Part shown: in pieces, positions 1 through 4,759 of the stretch
Numbering within the stretch: the stretch's first letter is position 1
Layout of the letters: the number at the start of each line of letters is the position of its first letter
Assembly: GCA_007123655.1 (NCBI GenBank)
Contig: SKKR01000587.1
Coordinates: 1 to 5,408, forward strand
Direction: 5' to 3'
DNA length: 5,408 bases
Source of the DNA: Thermomicrobiaceae bacterium
GTDB taxonomy: Bacteria; Chloroflexota; Chloroflexia; Thermomicrobiales; Thermomicrobiaceae
Translations under genes and position numbers: made by a program
The notes under the pieces: model-generated
Database searches by the model: none
What the model was told of the DNA's origin: nothing
Seen by the model: only the letters and a program-made list of their open reading frames with translations

Positions 1-79
1 CCTGACGGGCGACGTCCGGGAAACGGTCAAGCGGGCAGAGCCCACGATTGCTGATCAGATGCAGGCGCGGAATCGTCAC
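1..79 (-). CDS. tenI: Thiamin phosphate synthase family protein, probably TenI-like thiazole tautomerase (partial, N-terminus only)
   Basis: Only the first 26 codons are in the window; the gene runs off the left edge. The reading starts at GTG (79-77), which overlaps the thiE stop codon as GTGA, and a GGAAGG ribosome-binding site lies 10 bases upstream (95-90). The peptide begins MTIPRLHLISNRGLCP and resembles the first beta strand of ThiE/TenI barrels, where an L-H-L-(I/V)-(S/T)-(N/D)-R pattern is usual. TenI is known to aromatise the thiazole carboxylate tautomer made by ThiG and is often encoded beside thiE. As a complete thiE lies immediately upstream in the same operon, a TenI role is the best inference. 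A second true ThiE or a ThiE-like protein of unknown role is also possible, because the catalytic residues lie outside the window. The open frame, overlap and RBS are seen directly; the function is inferred from a short segment. Confidence 0.7.
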   Translation of the reverse strand, partial: MTIPRLHLISNRGLCPLDRFPDVARQ

Positions 80-756
80 GACCGGTTCGCCTTCCGGCGA
101 GCATCATCGACAGCCCGGCGCAGTGAACGCGTCGCCTCTTCCACATCCTCCTGTGACACAACCGATGAGATGACCGCAACGCCGTCGGCGCCCGCGTCGA
201 TCACCCCGGCGGCGTTTTCCGCTTTGATCCCACCGATCCCGACGAACGGCGCCGGCGTCAGGTCCCGAACCGCGGTCATCCGCTGGAGACCGACCGCATC
301 GCCGGCGTCGGCCTTGGAACCGGTGCCGAAGATCGGTCCGACACCCAGATAGTCGGCACCGGAGTCGATCGCCCAACGCACCTCGCTCAGGTCCGCCGGA
401 GAGTAGCCCACGATCATGGAGTCGCCAACCAGCGCTCGCGTCTCGTGGACCGGCAAATCGTCTTCTCCGATATGAACTCCGTCAGCCTCGACGGCCATCG
501 CCAGGTCGACCCGGTCGTTTACAACGAACAGGACCTTTGAGCCCGCGCAGATCTCCCGCAACTCGCGGGCAACCGGAACGGCCTCCCGGAGCGGCGCGTC
601 CTTCCACCGGAGCTGTATCGCACTGGCGCCACCGGAAATGGCTGCCCGGACGACGTCGATCTCCGATCGCCCTCGTGACAGCGCACGGTCGGTCAGAACG
701 TAGACTGAAAGCGCGTCGCGGAGCAGCGGCAGCCAGGACTCGCGACGTGATGTCAT
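76..756 (-). CDS. thiE: Thiamin phosphate synthase
   Basis: This 226-residue TIM-barrel enzyme couples HMP-PP with thiazole phosphate carboxylate to give thiamin phosphate in the cytoplasm. Family motifs occur in order: YVLTDR (19-24), Q48-L-R50-W-K52 for pyrophosphate and pyrimidine binding, NDRVDLA (80-86), DGVHIGEDD (92-100), GYS (117-119), the GVGPIFGTGSK loop (138-148), and phosphate-binding GIGGI (173-177) and VISSV (195-199). The length is normal for the family. The frame is open upstream to 921 inside thiG, but ATG 756 is preferred: it follows the thiG stop by 2 bases, has an AAGGGG ribosome-binding site about 10 bases upstream, and begins just before the conserved first strand. E98 in GEDD replaces the usual Gln, and the GTGSK loop is a variant of the common PTxTK form; neither removes an expected catalytic residue. 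The stop TGA overlaps the next gene by 4 bases, suggesting translational coupling. Confidence 0.95.
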   Translation of the reverse strand: MTSRRESWLPLLRDALSVYVLTDRALSRGRSEIDVVRAAISGGASAIQLRWKDAPLREAVPVARELREICAGSKVLFVVNDRVDLAMAVEADGVHIGEDDLPVHETRALVGDSMIVGYSPADLSEVRWAIDSGADYLGVGPIFGTGSKADAGDAVGLQRMTAVRDLTPAPFVGIGGIKAENAAGVIDAGADGVAVISSVVSQEDVEEATRSLRRAVDDARRKANRS

Positions 757-758
757 GC

Positions 759-1559
759 CTATCGCACCACCCCTTCGAGCGGGCTGCTTGCTGAGGCATA
801 CGCCTTTTTGGGAATCCGTCCCGCGATGAACGCTTCTCGTCCGGCCTCGACACCCTTCTTCATCGCTTGCGCCATGAGCGCCGGGTGCTCCGCCTGCGCG
901 ATGGCGGTATTGATCAGGCACGCATCAGCCCCGAGTTCCATCGCGAGGGCCGCGTCGGACGGTGCGCCGATGCCCGCGTCCACGATCACCGGCACGCTGG
1001 CCTGCTCGACGATCACTTTGATCAACCGGTAGTCAGGGATGCCCTGCCCCGATCCGATCGGCGATGCGGCCGGCATCACCGTCGCGCAGCCGATCTCTTC
1101 CAGCCGGTGGGCCAGAAGGGGATCGGCGTTGATGTATGGCAGCACCGTGAATCCATCGTCGAGGAGCATCTTTGCCGCCTCGAACGTTCCCACCGGGTCC
1201 GGCAGCAGATACTTGGGATCCGGCTGGACTTCCAGTTTGATCCAGTTGGAGAGTCCAAGCTCCCGTGAGAGCCGGGCAACCCGCAGCGCTTCCTCCGGGG
1301 TCCGTGCGCCGGCCGTGTTGGGAAGGATCTGATACCGCTGCCAATCGACATCTTCCAGCACGGACCGGCTCTCCGGATCGTCGAAGTCAATCCGACGGAG
1401 CGCCACCGTGATCATCTGTGTACCAGATGCCTCGAACGCAGCGTTCATCTCCTCGCTGTTTCGATACTTGCCCGTCCCGAGGATCAACCGGGAGGAGAAC
1501 TCCTGACCGGCAATCGTAAGCGGCTGATTAAGTTTCTCGTTGTATTCGTCCGTTCGCAT
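759..1559 (-). CDS. thiG: Thiazole synthase
   Basis: ThiG forms the thiazole phosphate ring from 1-deoxy-D-xylulose 5-phosphate, dehydroglycine (or glycine imine) and sulfur delivered as ThiS thiocarboxylate. The 266-residue product is full length and strongly conserved. It shows the N-terminal RLILGTGKY (24-32), VALRR (52-56), LPNTAG (79-84), and NWIKLEV (105-111), where K108 corresponds to the lysine that makes the Schiff base with DXP. Further on come the segment from VMPAASPIGSGQG, VIVDAGIG, GADACLINTAIA and a C-terminal ASSPLEG. The ATG start has a GAGAGG ribosome-binding site (1572-1567) 7 bases upstream. It follows the thiD stop by 21 bases and ends 2 bases before thiE, so it lies inside the riboswitch-controlled operon. 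No ThiS gene or ThiS fusion is present here, so the sulfur carrier must be encoded elsewhere or beyond the window edge. Confidence 0.97.
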   Translation of the reverse strand: MRTDEYNEKLNQPLTIAGQEFSSRLILGTGKYRNSEEMNAAFEASGTQMITVALRRIDFDDPESRSVLEDVDWQRYQILPNTAGARTPEEALRVARLSRELGLSNWIKLEVQPDPKYLLPDPVGTFEAAKMLLDDGFTVLPYINADPLLAHRLEEIGCATVMPAASPIGSGQGIPDYRLIKVIVEQASVPVIVDAGIGAPSDAALAMELGADACLINTAIAQAEHPALMAQAMKKGVEAGREAFIAGRIPKKAYASASSPLEGVVR

Positions 1560-1580
1560 GGTATCGCCTCTCGAATTCGC

Positions 1581-2423
1581 CTATTTGCCCGCGGGATGCT
1601 CGACATCCCGCGGGCTCCACATCTGATGAAAGTGATGCACCGGGGAATGTCCGCCACCGATCTCAAACGCGTTAAGCAACGACCGGTACAGATACTGCTT
1701 CGCCTGTTCGATCGCGTCCTGAACGCGCAGTCCCCGGGCCAGGTTCGCCGCAATCGCGGAGGAAAAGGTACACCCGGTCCCGTGCGTCGCCGTCGTATTG
1801 ACACGCGGGGTTTCGAAATAGGACACCGTTGAGCCGTCGAACGCAATGTCGATTGGCGGCCCGGACAGGTGACCACCTTTTACGATCACAATTCGCGGTC
1901 CTCGTTCAGCGATTCGTTTCGCGGCGTCGATCATCTCATGCTCGTTGTGAACGGCCACCCCGGCCAGGACTTCCGCCTCCGGGATGTTCGGCGTTACGAC
2001 ATACGCCAGGGGGAGCAACTGATTGATCACCGCCTGAACGGCGTCCTCCTGCAGTAAGCGATCACCACTCTTGGCGACCATCACAGGATCAACCACCAGA
2101 TGCTCGATGCCGTGTCGCTGGACCGCCAGCGCTACGGTGTTTACGATCTCCGAGGAGGATAGCATCCCGGTTTTAACCGCGTCGGCCCCGATGTCTTCCA
2201 TGACCGCGTCGATCTGCGCGGCGATCACGTCAATCGGGATATTGTGCACTGCCGTCACAGCCAGCGTATTCTGGGCCGTTATCGCAGTGAGCGCGGAGCT
2301 CCCGTAGACGCCGTGCGCGGCAAACGTCTTGAGATCCGCCTGAATGCCGGCGCCACCTCCGGAGTCAGATCCGGCGATCGTCAGTGCTTTTGGCGGTGTG
2401 GGCGCTGGAACTGGTGAAGTCAC
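1581..2423 (-). CDS. thiD: Hydroxymethylpyrimidine/phosphomethylpyrimidine kinase
   Basis: ThiD phosphorylates HMP and HMP-P to HMP-PP using ATP, supplying the pyrimidine half of thiamin. It is a ribokinase-fold enzyme. Seen in order, numbered from the GTG: LTIAGSDSGGGAGIQADLK (14-32) for substrate binding, KTGML (84-88), VDPVMVAKSG (111-120), VTPNIPEAEVL (143-153), VKGGH (181-185), and the anion-hole motif THGTGC (213-218) with C218 in the catalytic-cysteine position. The C-terminus carries HSPVHHFHQMW, usual for this family. I chose GTG 2423 (280 residues) rather than the in-frame ATG at 2492 (303 residues). The GTG has a strong GGGAGGAG ribosome-binding site 5 bases upstream, whereas ATG 2492 sits in the loop of a candidate terminator hairpin without a good RBS. 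The extra 23 residues would be low-complexity sequence before the kinase fold. It is the first gene of the thiD-thiG-thiE-tenI unit. Confidence 0.95.
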   Translation of the reverse strand: MTSPVPAPTPPKALTIAGSDSGGGAGIQADLKTFAAHGVYGSSALTAITAQNTLAVTAVHNIPIDVIAAQIDAVMEDIGADAVKTGMLSSSEIVNTVALAVQRHGIEHLVVDPVMVAKSGDRLLQEDAVQAVINQLLPLAYVVTPNIPEAEVLAGVAVHNEHEMIDAAKRIAERGPRIVIVKGGHLSGPPIDIAFDGSTVSYFETPRVNTTATHGTGCTFSSAIAANLARGLRVQDAIEQAKQYLYRSLLNAFEIGGGHSPVHHFHQMWSPRDVEHPAGK

Positions 2424-2428
2424 AGCCG

Positions 2429-2436
2429 CTCCTCCC
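2429..2436 (-). promoter_or_regulatory. Strong ribosome-binding site deciding the thiD GTG start
   Basis: The minus strand reads GGGAGGAG, five bases before GTG 2423. It is the best Shine-Dalgarno match in the thiD leader, and neither upstream in-frame ATG (2492 and 2474) has a comparable site. Confidence 0.75.
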
Positions 2437-2475
2437 ACGAAGTTCAACGAAAACGAGTTCGCGGGCAGCGGCATG

Positions 2476-2504
2476 AAAACGCCGCCGACCATACGGTGCG
2501 GCGG
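2476..2504 (-). terminator. Candidate intrinsic terminator (riboswitch expression platform)
   Basis: On the minus strand CGCCGC (2503-2498) can pair with GCGGCG (2485-2480). An inner ACC/GGT stem closes a GTAT loop, with a 2-base bulge on the 3' side, and TTTT follows directly (2479-2476). An alternative register pairs CCGCCG (2504-2499) with CGGCGG (2487-2482). It lies between the TPP aptamer and the thiD ribosome-binding site, where a transcription attenuator is expected. The U-tract is only four bases, so it may be a weak terminator or a structural element. The ATG at 2492 falls inside the loop. Confidence 0.5.
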
Positions 2505-2514
2505 GTGCGGTGCG

Positions 2515-2533
2515 AGAAGCGTCTTCGGCTTCT
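2515..2533 (-). other. Leader hairpin just after the TPP aptamer
   Basis: AGAAGC (2533-2528) and GCTTCT (2520-2515) form a perfect 6-bp stem with a 7-base loop, three bases after the predicted 3' end of the aptamer P1 stem. It is not followed by a U-tract, so it is not a terminator itself. It may be part of the switching region or a simple spacer hairpin. Confidence 0.45.
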
Positions 2534-2535
2534 GG

Positions 2536-2624
2536 TGCCGTCCCTTCGCTGGTGCTAACCAGATCAGGTTCGGAGGGTTGGTGGGCCTGTTCCCACGCTC
2601 TCAGCGACATGCGCACCCCTGGCA
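2536..2624 (-). promoter_or_regulatory. TPP riboswitch (THI element) aptamer
   Basis: Read on the minus strand, the THI-box hallmarks are all present in order. GGGGTGC lies at 2619-2613, CTGAGA at 2604-2599, a P3 extension with GTGGG/CCCAC pairing follows, then ACCC near 2577 and GAACCTGATCTGGTTAGCAC starting at 2571, continuing to CAGCGAAGGGA ending at 2541. TGCC (2624-2621) and GGCA (2539-2536) can form the closing P1 stem. The spacing matches known aptamers such as the E. coli thiM aptamer. It senses thiamin pyrophosphate and lies directly upstream of thiD, so high TPP should repress the whole thiD-thiG-thiE-tenI unit. The candidate terminator at 2476-2504 suggests control at transcription rather than at the distant ribosome-binding site. 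Confidence 0.97.
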
Positions 2625-2636
2625 ACCGTTTCCTCA

Positions 2637-2666
2637 AGAATAGCACGTGGCAAGGTGTGCACTCAA
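2637..2666 (-). promoter_or_regulatory. Candidate sigma70-like promoter of the thi operon
   Basis: The minus strand shows TTGAGT (2666-2661, 4 of 6 matches to the -35 consensus), an 18-base spacer, and TATTCT (2642-2637, 4 of 6 to the -10). Transcription would begin near 2630, a few bases before the aptamer. The whole interval from the upstream stop codon to the aptamer is only 45 bases, so a promoter must be here or inside the upstream gene, unless the operon is read through. Both boxes are weak. Confidence 0.4.
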
Positions 2667-2669
2667 TGT

Positions 2670-3842
2670 TCAGTTCAAGGACTGTACGACGACCTGTTCG
2701 TCCTCGTGCCGCCAGAACGCCACCAGCGATCCGTCCGGCGAGATCTCCCAGGCATCGTTGAGCACCTGACCGTCAAGTTCCACACGTCGCGATAGCTCCC
2801 CGGTGGATACGTCGACCAGTCGGAGCACGTCCCTCGCGCCGCCGGTGGGCGTCATCTCCAGCAGCCAGAGCGATTCGGCATTCGCACCACACCGATACGG
2901 CGCACCGGCGTTCACCCGTGTCATTTCACCGGTGCCTATCCTCAGTACCCACAATCCATTTGCTTCTGGATCGCTGTTGAATGTCCGCATCACCGCTACC
3001 CGCTTTCCGTCAGGAGCGAGCCGGACGTTCTGCACGAACAACTCCTGGAACAGAATCTCGTAAGAGCCGTCCTCGGTGTCGATCTTCCATACGCCAGCCT
3101 GCTCGAACTGGAGGTCACGCGCGGGGACAATCAGATGCCGGTTGTCGGGCATCCAGTGCACCTCGGCTGCCTGCAGATCCAGAACTGGTCGTGGTGTTCC
3201 GATCTCGTGGTTCGCCACATGAAGCCGCACGGACCGGTTAACGGACGAACTCGGAGTCCGTAACGGCAGATGCTCCAACCAGGCAATCTTCTGGCCATCT
3301 GGTGACGGCCAGGCCACCCTGGCATCGGCCGGGACCTGACCGAGATCGGCGCCGTTCGAATCAGTCAGTGATACCCGGCCTTGACTTCTCCGGGGAAACG
3401 CGATGAGATCACCGTTTGCTGACGGCAGCCCGAACCCGCTCGCCACGAATGCCCGTTCACCGGAGTCCAGGTTGATTCGCCAGCTGCCCTCGGCCTCCCC
3501 CTCAGCGGCGTTAAACATTAACAGCTCGCGATCATCGAGCCAGGCAAACAAACCGCAGCACGGGGCCCCGCTGACGACGGTCGTGGAGAATCCCGGTTCA
3601 GGTGTCGGCGTCGACGTTGGTTCCGGAATGGGAGTTGGGGACGGAGCCGGCGACGGTGACGGGGTCGGAGATGGCGCCGGGGTGGGAGTTGGCAATGGCG
3701 AATGGACTGGTGTCGGAGTTGATTGAACCGTGTTCTCCGGCGTCGGACCAGGTGTCGGATCCGCGTCTCCTGACGACGTACACGCCGCGTGGACCGAAAT
3801 CAGCACGACGAATGCGGAGACGGCGAAACTACGAGGGATCAT
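2670..3842 (-). CDS. Exported protein with Pro/Thr-rich stalk and TolB/WD40-like beta-propeller domain, possible lipoprotein
   Basis: This 390-residue protein has three parts. Residues 1-21 form a signal peptide ending HAAC; C21 could be lipidated, but His at -3 is atypical for a lipobox, so cleavage by signal peptidase I is an alternative. Residues 29-83 are a Pro/Thr/Ser-rich linker of repeated TP and SP pairs, probably a stalk. Residues from about 86 to the end look like propeller blades of the TolB/PD40 type, with SPDGQKIAW (180-188), MPDNRHLIV (231-239), APDGKRVAV (276-284) and SPDGSLVAF (368-376), each after a strand pattern such as VWKIDTEDG or [10 protein letters not shown]95, C96 and a later Cys in YRCGAN may form a disulfide. 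No enzyme motif is visible, so binding or scaffolding is more likely than catalysis. The start overlaps the stop of the M23 peptidase gene as ATGA with no clear RBS, which suggests translational coupling and a shared surface role. Confidence 0.85.
   Translation of the reverse strand: MIPRSFAVSAFVVLISVHAACTSSGDADPTPGPTPENTVQSTPTPVHSPLPTPTPAPSPTPSPSPAPSPTPIPEPTSTPTPEPGFSTTVVSGAPCCGLFAWLDDRELLMFNAAEGEAEGSWRINLDSGERAFVASGFGLPSANGDLIAFPRRSQGRVSLTDSNGADLGQVPADARVAWPSPDGQKIAWLEHLPLRTPSSSVNRSVRLHVANHEIGTPRPVLDLQAAEVHWMPDNRHLIVPARDLQFEQAGVWKIDTEDGSYEILFQELFVQNVRLAPDGKRVAVMRTFNSDPEANGLWVLRIGTGEMTRVNAGAPYRCGANAESLWLLEMTPTGGARDVLRLVDVSTGELSRRVELDGQVLNDAWEISPDGSLVAFWRHEDEQVVVQSLN
3594..3758 (-). repeat. 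Low-complexity Pro/Thr/Ser linker-coding repeat
   Basis: This stretch encodes residues 29-83 of the propeller protein, mainly alternating TP, SP and AP pairs. At DNA level it is a degenerate array of hexamer-like units (on the plus strand, variants of GG(A/T)GT(C/T)GG). Such tracts vary in length between relatives through slippage and often cause assembly errors. No frameshift is seen here. Confidence 0.8.
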
Positions 3843-4537
3843 CGAATGAACCAGCCATCCCGGTAATCGTTGATCCGCGGACCGCCGAACCGGATCGACG
3901 GCTGATCCTCGGGCCGCTGCCAGCGAGCGGGGTTCTCAAAGTCAACCGCGAATCCGGTTCCTTCGGTCGAAACTCCGGAGGTCAGGCGTCGCCAGTCGGC
4001 ATCGATCAGTGGCACCGGGTTCACGGTCTCCGTCATGTTGTTCGTTCTGATCTCCAGATGGAGATGCGGGGCTCGAACACAATCGTCTCCTGCCGGATCG
4101 CCGACCTGACCAACGCGGTCTCCGGCACCTACAGGCTGCCCATGCTGAAGGTTCGAACGCACTTGCAGGTGACCGTAGAGGGAGAAGTAGCCGCCGTCGT
4201 GTCGGATGACCACGTTGTGCGGGGGTGAGCCGTAGGGACCGTCAACCGCATGCACGACACCGTCGCCAATGGCAACGACCGGGGTCCCGCACGGTGCCGC
4301 GAAGTCGACGCCAAAGTGAATTCCCTGCCCGCGGTGGTAGAGATCGTCCGCGTTCCTGGCCGCCCAGACCGTGTTCCCGTACCACTGACTCACGTACCAG
4401 CTCGACAGGCCGGGTTCGCCTTCCAGCGGGAGTTGAAAGGGAGGATTCGACGCGGAACCTGCCGATACCAGCATCGACAGGGCGAGTGCGGCCGGGAACA
4501 CCATTGAACGGAGGAGTCGTTTTCGCTGATTCGGCAT
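3839..4537 (-). CDS. Exported M23 family metallopeptidase (LytM/lysostaphin type)
   Basis: This 232-residue protein is predicted to cut peptide cross-bridges in peptidoglycan or another extracytoplasmic peptide. It begins with RKRLLR and a hydrophobic stretch (13-29), a signal peptide with likely cleavage around A29. The M23 fold follows. H74 and D78 (HxxxD in HFGVDF) and H160 are the expected zinc ligands, while H123 in LYGHL and H158 in HLHLE are the expected catalytic histidines, so the active site is complete. Typical supporting segments are [15 protein letters not shown] (81-95) and [16 protein letters not shown] (109-124). C83 and C153 might form a disulfide. After residue 165 there is a tail of about 65 residues with no recognised domain. 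ATG 4537 is kept because an in-frame TGA lies three codons upstream, although no strong RBS is seen. The stop overlaps the next gene by 4 bases, so the two form one unit. Confidence 0.93.
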   Translation of the reverse strand: MPNQRKRLLRSMVFPAALALSMLVSAGSASNPPFQLPLEGEPGLSSWYVSQWYGNTVWAARNADDLYHRGQGIHFGVDFAAPCGTPVVAIGDGVVHAVDGPYGSPPHNVVIRHDGGYFSLYGHLQVRSNLQHGQPVGAGDRVGQVGDPAGDDCVRAPHLHLEIRTNNMTETVNPVPLIDADWRRLTSGVSTEGTGFAVDFENPARWQRPEDQPSIRFGGPRINDYRDGWFIR

Positions 4538-4591
4538 GGCAGTTCAGCGCGGTCCAGGTAAGATGAAAACGAATGATTGCGACTGCCGCGA

Positions 4592-4614
4592 ACACTAGGC
4601 GACCGGTCAAGTGT
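4592..4614. repeat. Inverted repeat around GACCGGTC in the divergent intergenic region
   Basis: ACACT (4592-4596) and AGTGT (4610-4614) are inverted arms around a perfect palindrome GACCGGTC (4601-4608). The arms and the inner palindrome are not exactly concentric, so this may be chance. It overlaps the candidate -10 box and start site of the leftward promoter. Confidence 0.3.
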
Positions 4615-4638
4615 AACGATGCGCAGACGTTATGTCGA
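4610..4638 (-). promoter_or_regulatory. Candidate leftward promoter for the M23 peptidase unit
   Basis: The minus strand shows TCGACA (4638-4633, 5 of 6 to the -35 consensus), a 17-base spacer and TACACT (4615-4610, 4 of 6 to the -10). Transcription would start near 4603, leaving a leader of about 65 bases before ATG 4537. The -35 box lies inside the inverted repeat at 4623-4645. Confidence 0.4.
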
Positions 4639-4645
4639 CATCTGC
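4623..4645. promoter_or_regulatory. Operator-like inverted repeat in the divergent promoter region
   Basis: GCAGACGT (4623-4630) and ACATCTGC (4638-4645) are inverted copies with 7 of 8 positions matching, separated by 7 bases. A perfect 10-bp palindrome ATGTCGACAT (4632-4641) lies within. Length and spacing fit the site of a dimeric helix-turn-helix regulator, and the site covers the candidate leftward -35 box. No regulator gene is in the window and the site matches no operator that I recognise. Confidence 0.4.
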
Positions 4646-4653
4646 CAGGCGAT

Positions 4654-4669
4654 ACGGATCGACGGATCG
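4654..4669. repeat. Tandem 8-bp direct repeat next to a -35 box
   Basis: ACGGATCG occurs twice in immediate tandem (4654-4661 and 4662-4669) and abuts the TTGACA hexamer starting at 4670. The position just upstream of a -35 box is where an activator would bind, but an 8-bp period is shorter than one helical turn, so chance duplication is equally possible. Confidence 0.45.
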
Positions 4670-4698
4670 TTGACATGCCGCAAGGACCCTGATAAGAC
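4670..4698 (+). promoter_or_regulatory. Candidate rightward promoter for the PLP enzyme gene
   Basis: A perfect TTGACA (4670-4675) is followed by a 17-base spacer and TAAGAC (4693-4698, 3 of 6 to the -10), which is preceded by TG at 4690-4691 in the extended -10 position. Transcription would begin near 4705. That leaves a leader of about 55 bases before ATG 4760 and would place the in-frame ATG at 4703 outside the message. Confidence 0.5.
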
Positions 4699-4759
4699 AA
4701 CAATGCACGGCGAATCCGACTCGACCGTGCAGACACACAACCTCGAAGGGCCGTGCGAT

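Noticed and set aside
757..921. Upstream extension of thiE to ATG 921
   Set aside because: It would overlap 163 bases of thiG and add 55 Arg/Gly-rich residues not seen in the family; ATG 756 has its own RBS.
2644..2649. CACGTG palindrome upstream of the TPP riboswitch
   Set aside because: A 6-bp palindrome is expected by chance, and nothing else ties it to regulation.
3594..3758. Possible CRISPR or minisatellite array
   Set aside because: The units are short, degenerate and in frame with a Pro/Thr linker; there are no unique spacers.
3602..4228. Long plus-strand open frame of 208 codons opposite the propeller and M23 genes
   Set aside because: It is antisense to two genes with clear domain features, begins in the low-complexity linker, and its translation shows no recognisable fold or motif; high GC explains the long frame.
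4242..4736. Minus-strand open frame of 164 codons over the M23 gene and the intergenic region
   Set aside because: It overlaps the conserved M23 domain in another frame and crosses both predicted promoters; the translation is Arg-rich with no recognisable domain.
4538..4759. Possible tRNA, small RNA or SAM/cobalamin riboswitch in the divergent intergenic region before the PLP enzyme
   Set aside because: No cloverleaf and none of the conserved SAM-I or cobalamin core elements are visible; only promoter-like and repeat elements are seen.
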